Shown: positions 1 through 8,618 of the stretch, piece by piece
Layout of the letters: each line of letters opens with the position of its first letter
How positions within the stretch are numbered: the stretch's first letter is position 1
Notes under the pieces: generated by a model
What the model was told of the DNA's origin: nothing
The model's input: only the letters and a program-made list of their open reading frames with translations
Database searches by the model: none
Translations under genes and position numbers: made by a program
Assembly: GCF_000802155.2 (NCBI RefSeq)
Contig: NZ_JQGJ02000006.1
Span: forward strand, 186,001-250,000
DNA length: 64,000 nucleotides
Direction: 5' to 3'
Origin: Pseudomonas frederiksbergensis
GTDB lineage: Bacteria > Pseudomonadota > Gammaproteobacteria > Pseudomonadales > Pseudomonadaceae

Positions 1-471
1 GCCTTCACCTATGCGCACCAGCATCTCCTCGACCCGACGTGTGCCCAGCGTAGTGGAAAGCATCGCATCGGGCTGTTGCCTGACAAGCTAACCTTCGGTT
101 TTGTCAGCCATCGCTTTGCTTTCTCTGTGTCTTCGAATAGTGCCTGAGCCATGGCTGTGTTGTGTATGACTCGGAAGAGCCGGTCTCTCTCCACTATCGT
201 CAACCGCTCGCCTTGCGCCAGCCTGCGTCGAAGCGCCGTGAGCGGGACTATCCGATTGCGGGGGCTCGTATTAATTGCTCCTAATGAGTAGCGTTTGGAC
301 AGCAGATGCTGGAAAACCGCGATGGATTTGTTTGTGGAAATATTGATCCGATGCATCGATTGGAATCTGGAGAAACGTTTCCATTCGAGCTCGATATGTG
401 TGGTAAACACTTTCGGGCATAGCTTCAGCCAACATGTAGCAACCATTTATGCTGGCTCTCGTGGCGGTCAT
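1..471 (-). pseudogene. Xre/MbcA/ParS-type antitoxin, broken by two frameshifts
   Basis: Three minus-strand pieces in different frames add up to one antitoxin of the Xre/MbcA/ParS family, which neutralises RES-type toxins. The N-terminal piece (471 to about 271) contains YMLAEAMPESVYHTYRARME. The middle piece (about 270 to 75) contains RLTIVERDRLFRV and KAKRWLTKPK, the toxin-binding region. The last piece is in a third frame and reads AMLSTTLGTRRVEEMLVRIG, the usual C-terminus, running off the left edge. One frameshift lies near 270 and one near 70-75. A RES toxin gene would be expected next, outside the window. The family is clear from the motifs. The two breaks could be real decay or sequencing error, but two in 400 bp favour decay. 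Confidence 0.75.
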
Positions 472-517
472 AGGCAGCAGGTGGAGCCATAGCGATCCCA
501 GGCGTATCCCTTAGAAG

Positions 518-940
518 TTAACCGGGCATGATGTCGTCGACTTCCTTGCAAGCCGCTGAAAGTACTGCTTCCGGAGCCTCAGGAAGAATATCTTCTGGCC
601 GCTGGCCCCCAAGGAAGTTGTTAGGTGATCTGAACCAAAACGCCATTCCCCACCCATCATGCGTTGGGTGAAGGACTGTTATTACCTCGGCCAGGCCTCG
701 CTGGAAATTTCCTTCCTCGTTCTCCATGAACGCGTAGTCCGGGTACAACGCTTGTCCCTGATATTCTATTGAAAAAATCTCCCGTTTCGCCTCTGCTTGC
801 TGGAGTGCCGGCTTGAGTCTATCGGGTGCCTTACCACAAAGTCGGGCAAGGCAATCTGGAGCATGGAAACGTCCTCCTGCCAGAATCTCATTTTTTGCCT
901 GAGTAAGCATTTCCTCAAGTCTTCGTGCTGTCAAAGCCAT
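518..940 (-). CDS. ParS/MbcA-like (DUF2384-like) small protein
   Basis: A 140-aa protein. The C-terminal third (FWFRSPNNFLGGQRPEDIL, followed by an Ala-rich helix) has the layout of the toxin-binding domain of Xre/MbcA/ParS proteins, where an aromatic-rich strand and a P-N/GG-P-L pattern precede the last helix. The N-terminal half (RLEEMLTQAKNEILAGG, CLARLCGKAPDRL) is helical and could bind DNA. The start at 940 is chosen because AGAGG lies about 10 nt upstream; an in-frame start at 997 would add 19 unconserved-looking residues. It sits next to the broken antitoxin in island cargo, and no toxin partner is visible beside it. Function is unproven; the family call is by motif only. Confidence 0.55.
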   Translation of the reverse strand: MALTARRLEEMLTQAKNEILAGGRFHAPDCLARLCGKAPDRLKPALQQAEAKREIFSIEYQGQALYPDYAFMENEEGNFQRGLAEVITVLHPTHDGWGMAFWFRSPNNFLGGQRPEDILPEAPEAVLSAACKEVDDIMPG

Positions 941-1244
941 GCCGTGTAGCCTCTGAGCGGAATTTGGCGGAGTTTGGGGAACGCTGGCTAGCTGCAATGG
1001 CTTGTATGAAATTCAAAAGCGCATCGCCGGTCCCTCTCATGAGAACGGTGCAAGCCCCTATTGAGGATCTAGTGTAGCCGCGCCTTTCTGTAGATGCCTT
1101 CTGTGAAGCAAGAGCTCTACCCGTAGGCCAGGAAGAGCGTGGCAAAGTCACTAATGTCCAGCGCGGAATCCTAACCCTCTGCCGTCATACGGTTGCGCAT
1201 GAGTACAAGATAAATCGGAATATCCACGAGAGCTACCCCAGCAC

Positions 1245-1472
1245 ATGACTGAGTCATTTTCCCGCGACGAAGTCGAATGCAGTATCGCTGAACTACAGGC
1301 GCGCGTCGGCACCGCACTAGCTCCCTTTGAAGCGAGCTCGGCAATGCGCTGTCTGCTAGATATGTTGCGTGCTGTCGAGGAGCTGTTCTACTTACACACC
1401 ATTGAATGGGATGACGATGACTTCGAGAGGCTGCCGTTTGGGTCCATCTGGCAAGCCGGCGCTGGGCTTTGA
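1245..1472 (+). CDS. Hypothetical small acidic protein
   Basis: A 75-codon frame in island cargo. The predicted product is helical and acidic (EWDDDDFERLPFGSIW near the end) with no domain I recognise. A run of coding-like sequence stops abruptly, so it may be a truncated gene. There is no strong ribosome binding site (AGCTACC upstream). It lies between the ParS-like gene on the other strand and the cargo yejK. It may be spurious. The remaining cargo (941-1244 and 1473-1693) shows no convincing gene. Confidence 0.3.
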   Translation: MTESFSRDEVECSIAELQARVGTALAPFEASSAMRCLLDMLRAVEELFYLHTIEWDDDDFERLPFGSIWQAGAGL

Positions 1473-1693
1473 TGTGGAGCTTAATTTCCCGCAGGTCCTG
1501 AGCGCCCCTCACATCATGAGGATCATCCTCGGCAGCGGGATGTCCGCTGGTACAGTAAAGTTACTGATCGCGTCCCATGATAGTTGGCGTAATGCGTCTT
1601 GCACGGCGGGTGAATACCGCGCTAAAAGCAACGCTTCCCGTCGGTCTACTCCGTGCAGATTTTCTTAATAACCCCCATACAGGAAACGCTCTG

Positions 1694-2695
1694 ATGCCTA
1701 TCCGTCATTGCATTGTTCATCTGATCGACAAAAAACCTGACGGCACACCTGCAGTTCTCCATGCCCGCGACTCCGAGCTTGCCGAGTCGGCCGCCATCGA
1801 GAACCTGCTGGCTGACCTCAACGACAGCTATAACGCCAAACAAGGCAAGGCCTGGGGCTTTTTCCATGCCGAATCTGGTGCGTACCCATTCAGCGGCTGG
1901 TTGAAGGAGTATTTCGACGGTAGCCAGGATTTCACTAGCTTCAGCCGCGTGGCCATAAAGCATTTGCAGACACTGATGGAGGCATCCAACCTCTCCACCG
2001 GCGGTCATGTGCTGTTTGCCCACTACCAGCAAGGTATGACCGAATATCTGGCCATCGCCCTGCTGCATCACAGCGAAGGTGTGGCGGTAAATGCCGAACT
2101 GGACGTGACCCCCTCTCGCCACTTGGACCTCGGTCAACTGCACTTGGCGGCGCGGATCAACCTGTCGGAGTGGAAAAACAATCAGAACTCCAAGCAGTAC
2201 ATATCGTTCATCAAGGGCAAGAACGGCAAGAAGGTCTCAGAGTACTTCCGCGACTTTATTGGCTGCCAGGAAGGCGTCGATGGCCCGGGCGAAACACGTA
2301 CTCTGCTGAAGGCCTTCAGCGACTACGTCGAAAAAGAGGACTTGCCAGAGGAGTCTGCGCGGGAGAAGACACAGACCCTGGTCGACTACGCCACCACACA
2401 GACCAAGCTTGGCGAGCCGGTGACTCTAGAAGAGCTCTCTAGCCTGATTGACGAGGATCGCCCAAAAGCGTTCTACGATCACATCCGAAACAGTGACTAT
2501 GGTTTGTCGCCAGAGATTCCGGCCGACAAACGCACCCTGAACCAGTTCCGCCGTTTCACCGGGCGCGCTGAAGGGCTGTCGATCAGCTTCGAGGCGCACT
2601 TACTGGGCGAAAAGATTGAATACGACGAGGCCGCCGGTACCTTGATCATTAAGGGCTTGCCAACTCAACTCATTGATCAGTTAAAACGCCGCTGA
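1694..2695 (+). CDS. yejK: Nucleoid-associated protein YejK/NdpA, island-borne full copy
   Basis: A 333-aa protein of the YejK/NdpA family (the E. coli protein is about 335 aa), a spermidine-nucleoid-associated DNA-binding protein of unknown precise role. The start ATG at 1694 has AGGAAAC 7 nt upstream; an upstream in-frame ATG at 1577 would add 39 residues with no family similarity. The first 95 residues match the interrupted native copy at 7940-8224 with about 11 differences (roughly 88% identity), so this is a diverged allele and not a recent duplicate. It lies on the opposite strand from the native stub and its 3' end overlaps the 3' end of ginD by 15 bp. It is the only complete yejK in the window, so it probably supplies the function lost by the island's insertion. 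Confidence 0.92.
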   Translation: MPIRHCIVHLIDKKPDGTPAVLHARDSELAESAAIENLLADLNDSYNAKQGKAWGFFHAESGAYPFSGWLKEYFDGSQDFTSFSRVAIKHLQTLMEASNLSTGGHVLFAHYQQGMTEYLAIALLHHSEGVAVNAELDVTPSRHLDLGQLHLAARINLSEWKNNQNSKQYISFIKGKNGKKVSEYFRDFIGCQEGVDGPGETRTLLKAFSDYVEKEDLPEESAREKTQTLVDYATTQTKLGEPVTLEELSSLIDEDRPKAFYDHIRNSDYGLSPEIPADKRTLNQFRRFTGRAEGLSISFEAHLLGEKIEYDEAAGTLIIKGLPTQLIDQLKRR

Positions 2696-3103
2696 ACCCA
2701 GATCCGTCACCTTGCGGTCGCTCACCTTGGCTTTGAGCACACGGTTTTCGTCCAATAGCATTTCGTTGATGGACGCGAGACTGGCGATTTTGGCCCGCAG
2801 TTCCTCTATCTCATGACGGCAGGCTGCGGATCTCTTGCGCTCAGCAATCAGGTCGTGATGTTTCATATCACGTACAGTACGACTGGAGCGCCCCTGAGCT
2901 TCGCGGATAGCCTCAGCAACCTTCGGGTAGTAGTTGTGGATCAACGCTGTGGATACGCCTGCCTCGCGGGCGACTGCGGCGATAGTAATCTTGGTTTCCC
3001 CGAAATGGGGGCGACCTTTCTGGATACGATAAAGGGCGAGCCGCAGATCCTTTTCGCGATCCTCAGCCGGTTTGTAGTGGGCTGCTTTCTTAGTGGGCTT
3101 CAT
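2681..3103 (-). CDS. ginD: GInt small HTH protein GinD
   Basis: A 140-aa protein and last gene of the recombinase operon. A helix-turn-helix ([20 protein letters not shown], about residues 37-56) resembles the DNA-binding part of TetR-type proteins, but no ligand domain follows. Instead the C-terminal half ([20 protein letters not shown]) looks like a coiled coil. ATG at 3103 overlaps the ginC stop in an ATGA junction, which supports translational coupling; a start at 3154 would add 17 residues overlapping ginC by 55 bp. In GInt islands the small fourth protein is needed for integration and excision together with the three recombinases, probably by binding the ends. The name is by position and family resemblance. 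Confidence 0.75.
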   Translation of the reverse strand: MKPTKKAAHYKPAEDREKDLRLALYRIQKGRPHFGETKITIAAVAREAGVSTALIHNYYPKVAEAIREAQGRSSRTVRDMKHHDLIAERKRSAACRHEIEELRAKIASLASINEMLLDENRVLKAKVSDRKVTDLGSAAF

Positions 3104-4980
3104 GCGAGTGGAGTCTCCGGAGGCATTCCCAGTTGTGTTAGTACGCTGTGGCATCGAGTCAGGTCGCGCTCAACGCGTTGACGGCCGCCGTCGCCAATGT
3201 CTGGGCACTGCAGCAGACCTTTCAACTCCTCATAGAGCCGCTGGTAGATCGCCGTATGTTTACTCCCGATCACGGCGTTATTGCAGTTGCCGCATCGTGT
3301 GCGATCAAGGGTATTGCCGATGCAGCCGTCATTGTCCGCCGTGCACCACGCGTGTCCATTACTACGAATTGCAGTGCTCTCAGCAATAGACTTCAACATT
3401 GAGGCATGATCCTTGAAAATCAGTAAGTTCTGCGGCTCTCGCTGCCACTGCTTGAGGGAGCGACCGTAGCCCCCGGCCAGAGGTGCTTCGCCGATCCAGT
3501 CATCGACGACGCCGAGCTTGATATCATCCAACTCGTCCTGAATATCGGTATATAGATCAAGATCCAAATGCTGCCCCCAACTGTCGTCCATGGCGTAGCC
3601 TAAGGTCATGTCCAGCGTCCAATGCGCGTAATGTTCCTTGAGATAGCGCAGGTCGCCGAAGCGGCTATGCGCGGCATAGTTGGCGAACTTGCGGCGGAAC
3701 TGGTGGGTAGAGAGGTTCCAGCTCAGTCCACATTCCTTGCTAAATGCCTTTAGGCAGGAGTTCCAGGTACTGTTGCAAATTGTGCGTACTTGGACGCCTC
3801 CCGGAGCCACGCCGAGGAAGAGAGCATGGCGGTGCTTGTTTGCCTCGACGATCTGGGGATCATGCGGGTTGGACCGGCGTCGCTTCAGGAGTTCGGCGGT
3901 GATCATGGCCTGATACGGCATGGCCCAGCGCTCCATCAGACGCAGTGCGCGAACGGCTGCCTCAGGGATCATCCATTGATGGATGCCCGCATCGGTCTTG
4001 TCCGAGCGTGAGCGCATCCAGTGATAAACCGTGCCCTGACTGTCCCGGGTCCGCAAGTGCGAGCCCGATTGTACGTTCGCCAGCTCGTGATTGCGGCAAC
4101 CGGAGGTGCTGGCCATAACGATATAACAGGACGTACGCAGATCAATGAGTGATTTGTTGAGTGCCTTCAAGCCACCCTTCCAAGCCAAGGCTTCCAGGTG
4201 TCGGTTCTTTGCAGCATTGACTGTTGTGTATGGTTGCCCCTTTAGCTGCACCGTGAGGGCATCAATAGCATCGCGAAGGTCAAGTAATTGTTGACCGCGC
4301 TCAACCTGCTGGTGGGCTCGCTCGAATAGGTTGCAGAACACATCATCGGGAATAAGGGGCGTTTTGCTGCCATGGGTACCAAGAGCAGTAAGCCCCGCCA
4401 ATGCCTTCGCGGAAGTCTCGGGCCAGGGATGCGTGGGCATCCGATCGTCTGTGTACTGACTTAGCTCATAGAGAGCTTCGACGGCCTTCAGGCGGCCCTC
4501 CAGTCCACGTTGCGACAGTGGCTTACCATGGTATCGGCTGATATGTCGGTACGCCTTGCAGGTATTCACATATGCTGCGCAGACCATGGGGGTCACCGCA
4601 CCGATATGATTGAAATTAAGCACCTCCAGATGACGTAAAAATGGCATCGTAGAATGGAAAAGACCCTTCATTGAGCTGCCTTTAGGCCGCGTGCCGCCTC
4701 GTCGCCCACGTCGTAGGTAGCGATACATCATTGCTTTCATAACCGCTCGAAACGCTATTGGCACGAGGTTAAAATCTAGTCGTTTCTGGCTGGCCGACAC
4801 GTTGGTGGTGAAACCGTCGAGCAGCCAGATATCGTCGCCATAGCGGCTGAGGATAATCCACTGCCCGTCGACTTGGGTGGCGCTAATGATCAAGGTGTCG
4901 CGTTCAAGGAGTCCACGCACATCGCTAGGTTGGGCTGTAAGGGTGTTCCAAGGTATTACTGCTGGTAGGTTGGCACTCAT
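3100..4980 (-). CDS. ginC: Tyrosine recombinase GinC
   Basis: A 626-aa tyrosine recombinase, the third and largest of the trio. Catalytic residues can be read: Arg I in TSGCRNHELAN, the HxxR box in THQFRRKF, His/Trp in HYAHWTLD and the nucleophile Tyr in TLGYAMDD. After the catalytic domain comes a Cys-rich tail (CTADNDGC and CGNCNNAV), which may bind zinc. It overlaps ginB by 4 bp (ATGA) and ginD by 4 bp, so all four genes are translationally coupled. The long N-terminal extension (about 250 aa before the catalytic core) probably carries the arm/core DNA-binding domains. The recombinase call is secure; the gin name follows the operon layout. Confidence 0.85.
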   Translation of the reverse strand: MSANLPAVIPWNTLTAQPSDVRGLLERDTLIISATQVDGQWIILSRYGDDIWLLDGFTTNVSASQKRLDFNLVPIAFRAVMKAMMYRYLRRGRRGGTRPKGSSMKGLFHSTMPFLRHLEVLNFNHIGAVTPMVCAAYVNTCKAYRHISRYHGKPLSQRGLEGRLKAVEALYELSQYTDDRMPTHPWPETSAKALAGLTALGTHGSKTPLIPDDVFCNLFERAHQQVERGQQLLDLRDAIDALTVQLKGQPYTTVNAAKNRHLEALAWKGGLKALNKSLIDLRTSCYIVMASTSGCRNHELANVQSGSHLRTRDSQGTVYHWMRSRSDKTDAGIHQWMIPEAAVRALRLMERWAMPYQAMITAELLKRRRSNPHDPQIVEANKHRHALFLGVAPGGVQVRTICNSTWNSCLKAFSKECGLSWNLSTHQFRRKFANYAAHSRFGDLRYLKEHYAHWTLDMTLGYAMDDSWGQHLDLDLYTDIQDELDDIKLGVVDDWIGEAPLAGGYGRSLKQWQREPQNLLIFKDHASMLKSIAESTAIRSNGHAWCTADNDGCIGNTLDRTRCGNCNNAVIGSKHTAIYQRLYEELKGLLQCPDIGDGGRQRVERDLTRCHSVLTQLGMPPETPLA

Positions 4981-6656
4981 GCAAATACCTCCAGGCTTTG
5001 GATCAGATCAATCGACCAGAACGGATGTGGCTGGGTGCGCGCACGCTCACGTGCGGCATCTACCGCTGCGGCTTTGAAAGTACCGCGCCGCAGCCCTTCG
5101 CCAACAATGTAGTGATCGATTAGGCGGGGAATGTGAGCGTATTCCCGCGCCCAGAGCCGTTTATTCATGCGAGAGCGTTCGCTCAATACCCGAAAATAGA
5201 AACTGAACAGTTTGTACAAATCTTCGGTGGTCACCGCGTAGTGCTCGCAGCGCAGACAGTTGATGAAGTTCATACAAGTCGCCCCCTTTCGCTTAGGAGC
5301 GTACTGGCCGTTCTCCGGATCAGCGCAGCGTCCCATGGGAGTATCTCGATAGGTTGTGCCAATGGTTCGAGTCAATAACTCCTGTACCAATACCTCACCC
5401 ATGAACTGCCAGTTGCGACGGGCCTCTTCACTTGGCGCTAAATAGTGTTGGTCGGTGATCTGTAGGGTGTTGCCGAGTGCTGCGGCGGCGATTGCAACGT
5501 TTCCGCCGGTCAGCTCGAAGATAGCGTTGGCGAATGTCTTGCGCAGTCGTGAGATGTTTATGCGTAGCGGCTTTCCATCGCTGTCGGTCAGGTTAAATCC
5601 AGCTACAAGTCGAGTTACCGCGATTGCCACATCTGATGAGTCCAATGCGGTGACGTTGCCGAAATTTTTCGAGGCGCGAGCACGATAAAGCCATACACGG
5701 CCTTCGAGTCCAGTTGGAGCCTCCGCATCCAGAGGTTCGGTCAGGACCATCACACGACGAATCAGACGTTCCACGCTGGTGGTTACGCTCGGCGTGGATT
5801 CAAGGACGCGTTCAACGTCCGAATCGGCGCGCAGGGTCACCTTGCTGGTGTTGTATCCTCGCCGTTTCCATAGAACCAGGAACACCCTGTCATCTTTCGG
5901 GTGCGGACGTAGGCAGTTACGGTCCATTTCCAAGAGTGGCGTGTTATTACGCCCGGTGTGCAGCGCCACAATCAAAAGTGCGAATGCCAGCAGCTCGCCG
6001 GTTACAGACACGCCGTCGGTCCATATCGGCTTGATGGCTTGCCGTAGTGCCGCACTGAACGCTTGTCGTTCTCTGTTGGTTAATGCGGTCTCGCTCTTGA
6101 ACTTGTGGTTACTATTCGGGAAGGGTGTGCTTGGGAAGGTGGCCATATCGCCTGAGGCGATCATAGGAATCAGCCCACGCCGCCCCAATGCAGTAAGTAC
6201 CGGCTTAGTTTGCGTGTAAAGGGTCTTTTGAGACGTTGTTGAGACGCCTAGCCCCGCCAGATGACCTAGGTAACCGTCGATCAAGTCTCGGTCTATGTCG
6301 CTCAACAGTAAGTCACGGCCAAAAGCGGTTGCCCGGAGCATGCAACAGTCGAGGAAATTGCGCAGTCCATTTACGCAGTAGCCCGCCACGGTAGTGGTGG
6401 CGATGGCGCCATCTTGGCCGGCTAGGAAGCGTTCGATCTGGCGCTGACATGCGTAGGCGATGGAATCAATACCGACGCCGTACCAGCGAGCAAAGTCGAA
6501 GCAACGGCTCTTGGACGTATTCCGTCCAAACTCTACGATAGTGTTACTCGCAGGGATAGCCTGGGGAAGGATGACCACATTACCGGCCGAGTCGTGGTGG
6601 TGTTCGACTTGGGGAACGCTGAGGTCGGCCCTCACAAATACCTTGCGCTTACGCAT
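4977..6656 (-). CDS. ginB: Tyrosine recombinase GinB
   Basis: A 559-aa tyrosine recombinase-fold protein. Arg I is present in LHTGRNNTPLLEMD, and a Tyr lies at the expected place in DQHYLAPS. The HxxR box reads SRLRKTF, with Ser in place of His, and the usual LGH reads LGN, so two catalytic histidines are replaced. A C-terminal Cys cluster (CMNFINCLRCEHY) may bind metal. Its start overlaps the ginA stop by one base (TGATG). Degenerate catalytic boxes in one member of a trio suggest a specialised or mainly structural role in a mixed recombinase complex, which is inference. Length and order fit ginB of GInt islands. Confidence 0.82.
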   Translation of the reverse strand: MRKRKVFVRADLSVPQVEHHHDSAGNVVILPQAIPASNTIVEFGRNTSKSRCFDFARWYGVGIDSIAYACQRQIERFLAGQDGAIATTTVAGYCVNGLRNFLDCCMLRATAFGRDLLLSDIDRDLIDGYLGHLAGLGVSTTSQKTLYTQTKPVLTALGRRGLIPMIASGDMATFPSTPFPNSNHKFKSETALTNRERQAFSAALRQAIKPIWTDGVSVTGELLAFALLIVALHTGRNNTPLLEMDRNCLRPHPKDDRVFLVLWKRRGYNTSKVTLRADSDVERVLESTPSVTTSVERLIRRVMVLTEPLDAEAPTGLEGRVWLYRARASKNFGNVTALDSSDVAIAVTRLVAGFNLTDSDGKPLRINISRLRKTFANAIFELTGGNVAIAAAALGNTLQITDQHYLAPSEEARRNWQFMGEVLVQELLTRTIGTTYRDTPMGRCADPENGQYAPKRKGATCMNFINCLRCEHYAVTTEDLYKLFSFYFRVLSERSRMNKRLWAREYAHIPRLIDHYIVGEGLRRGTFKAAAVDAARERARTQPHPFWSIDLIQSLEVFA

Positions 6657-7804
6657 CAGGCTGTCCCTGCCAGTGAGTTCAACTCCTCGTCATAGGCAAG
6701 TACGGCTTCGTCGGCCATTTCGTTGATAAGATGCAGGTACACCATAGTCGACTGAATCGAGCTGTGACCAAGTTGTCGCTGTAGGAATACAAGAGGATTC
6801 AGCCCGTTCGCGGGGTTGCGCTGAAGGCTGACTAGCGTGTGCGTAGCGTAGGTGTGTCTGAGGATATGCGTATGGACCCTAATGCCAACCCGCTTACCGG
6901 TTTCGTTGATGATCCGGTTAAGGCTCTTGCCGTCCTCGGCGTAAGGCTCTCCGAATTGATTGAGAAATAGCGCTTTTTGAGGAGGCTTGCTCGGTGAAAC
7001 GCGCTCGCCACGGACCTTCATCACGTAGCGGTAGAGTTCGGCCATGAACGTGCGGCTCAGATAAATCGTTCGCGGCTTGCTGCCTTTCGTCACCATGCCA
7101 CTTCCGTCAAAGGGATCGAGACAAATGCGCAGGTTACGCTCGGTTCCTTGCACCTTGTCTGGATCGAAAACATAGGCCAGTGGGAAGGCTGCGAGTTCCT
7201 CGCGGCGTAGGCCCGAGTGCAACGCGAGGCGTATCATCATTCGATGATGGGGATTTTCCGCAGCGGCCAAGAGCGACTTGATTTCGTGCATGCTCAAAAA
7301 CTTGGGCAGGGCCTTGTAGCTACGCGGCATCACGTCGTTTGCCATGGTCTTGCCACCGCTGGAGCCGACATGTTCAAGGAAGGTTTCTTGACTTCGTACA
7401 ATGCGCTCTTCGTACGCAAAGGGAAGACGTTTCACCCAACCCTGCTTCAGTGCGTATTCATAGAACTTGCAGATGTAAGTCAAGCGCTGACGAGTGCTGT
7501 TCGGTGCCAGCTTGCATGTCGTTAAGCAATAATCTCGATAGGCCGCCACAAGGCTTTTTGCCTCGCCACGCTCTACGTCAACCCAGCCAATGTCATGGGC
7601 TTCAAGAAAGCTGAAGAAGTCGTACAGTGCGCGTCCGGTACTTGGCCAGGATCGCTTGGAACCAATGGCTGCACGAAGCAAGTAGTGACGGAAGAACTGA
7701 TTAGCGGGGGCGCAGCTCTCCATCGAGTTCCAAAGCAGAATAGGAAACCCTGGATGGGGTTGCCCGGCGATCACAAAATCTTCAGTAGCCCGAACAAGTT
7801 CCAT
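6656..7804 (-). CDS. ginA: Tyrosine recombinase GinA
   Basis: A 382-aa integrase and first gene of the island's recombination operon, starting about 135 bp inside the boundary with yejK. It has a full set of XerC/D-like catalytic residues: Arg I in HSGLRREELAAF, the HxxR box in HILRHTYATH, LGH in RQLGHSSIQST and the nucleophile Tyr in MVYLHL. The N-terminal part (residues about 30-150) is the helical SAM-like core-binding domain. It is the only one of the three with every canonical residue, so it is a good candidate for the main strand-cleaving subunit. The gene symbol is by operon position. Confidence 0.85.
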   Translation of the reverse strand: MELVRATEDFVIAGQPHPGFPILLWNSMESCAPANQFFRHYLLRAAIGSKRSWPSTGRALYDFFSFLEAHDIGWVDVERGEAKSLVAAYRDYCLTTCKLAPNSTRQRLTYICKFYEYALKQGWVKRLPFAYEERIVRSQETFLEHVGSSGGKTMANDVMPRSYKALPKFLSMHEIKSLLAAAENPHHRMMIRLALHSGLRREELAAFPLAYVFDPDKVQGTERNLRICLDPFDGSGMVTKGSKPRTIYLSRTFMAELYRYVMKVRGERVSPSKPPQKALFLNQFGEPYAEDGKSLNRIINETGKRVGIRVHTHILRHTYATHTLVSLQRNPANGLNPLVFLQRQLGHSSIQSTMVYLHLINEMADEAVLAYDEELNSLAGTA

Positions 7805-7858
7805 GGATGGCCCCCAACATTGGCGCCTATCTTAGTCTCAGGTAGAGCTAAGGGGGCC

Positions 7859-8224
7859 TTAAGCAGCCTTTGAAGCGCCTGAGCTTCTAAATGTCTGTAT
7901 GGAATAGCACAAATATTTAACGTTCTCTAGGTGCCAGAACATCAGTTTTTGCAGATGCTCCACCGCTACGCGACTGAAGGCGGTGAAGTCCTTGCCGCCG
8001 TCCAGGTATTCCTTCAGCCAGCCGCTGAACGGATGCGCCCCGGACTCGGCGTGGAAGAAACCCCAGGCCTTGCCTTGCTTGGCGTTATAGCTTTCATTGA
8101 GATCGGCGAGCATGTTCTCGATGGCCGTGGACTCAGCCAGTTCGGAGTCGCGGGCGTGGAGCACAGCAGGCGTGCCGTCGGGTTTTTTGTCGATCAGGTG
8201 GACGATGCAATGACGGATCGGCAT
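7859..8224 (-). pseudogene. yejK: Native yejK, truncated by island insertion
   Basis: The start codon at 8224 opens a frame that matches YejK/NdpA for 95 codons (to LQKLM at 7940), then runs into island sequence and stops after 26 unrelated residues. The remaining 240 codons of the gene are not here; they should lie at the far island end. This is the original locus, since it keeps the expected divergent neighbour hupN. The hybrid 121-residue product lacks most of the YejK domain and is probably non-functional. Compare the complete island copy at 1694-2695. Confidence 0.9.
7923..7943. other. Candidate att/core site at island-yejK junction
   Basis: At the point where yejK homology ends, the sequence CGTTCTCTAGGTGCCAGAACA contains inverted 5-bp arms (GTTCT/AGAAC) around a 9-nt spacer. 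This is the size and form of a tyrosine-recombinase crossover site. The matching site at the other island end is outside the window, so the repeat could not be confirmed. Confidence 0.45.
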
Positions 8225-8618
8225 GGATTTCTCGGCTGATGAAAGAGGGGAGTGCGCGCTCCCCGAAAAGGGCCCAGTGTACCGCAATCACTGGTTTTGC
8301 AACGCGTCGAAGGGCCTTTCAGACCCTTCCGACACCCTGAGAGCATTTTTTTACCGATTTAGCGCAATAAAGCTGACCATTTGGGTAGGTAGAGGCGGAT
8401 ATTTCACAGGCGTTGTGCTAGTTTTGCCCGGTCTTACGCGATGTCACTGCGTTAAGCGTGCATTCAGCATTTGTCAGGTCGAACCAAACCCGGATTTCGG
8501 CATCTATTACCCCGATCCGTCGTGGTAATGACCGAGGGCGGCTGATCAGATAGATCGGGCTCGATGGCTGACACTGCACTCTGCAATCCATATGAATTTG
8601 ATAGGGAAGGAACACTAC
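8225..8618. promoter_or_regulatory. Divergent yejK / hupN intergenic region
   Basis: The 394-bp spacer between the divergent yejK stub and the HU gene must hold the promoters for both. It contains an inverted repeat GAAGGG/CCCTTC near 8307-8328. No convincing -35/-10 pair stood out, and no small gene was seen. Confidence 0.4.

Larger units (their letters stand above)
1..7939 (-). mobile_element. GInt-type genomic island (partial; right end in yejK)
   Basis: Four overlapping minus-strand genes (2681-7804) encode three different tyrosine recombinases and a small HTH protein. This is the arrangement called ginABCD in GInt islands of Pseudomonas and other bacteria, which integrate site-specifically with the gin operon at one end and cargo beyond ginD. 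The right boundary is seen directly: yejK codons 95/96 at about 7940, where homology to a full yejK stops abruptly. Cargo runs left from 2695 (a full yejK, then decayed toxin-antitoxin-like genes) and leaves the window, so the left boundary is not visible. The assignment to GInt rests on gene content and order recalled from the family; the disruption of yejK is read from the sequence. Confidence 0.8.

Noticed and set aside
915..1151. A 78-codon minus-strand frame before the ParS-like gene
   Set aside because: No ribosome binding site, basic low-complexity product, and overlap with the better-supported gene start.
3100..7804. Tn554-type transposition module or a RIT element
   Set aside because: Tn554 has two recombinases and a small TnpC, and RIT elements have three without the fourth HTH gene. 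The four coupled genes and insertion in yejK fit GInt better.
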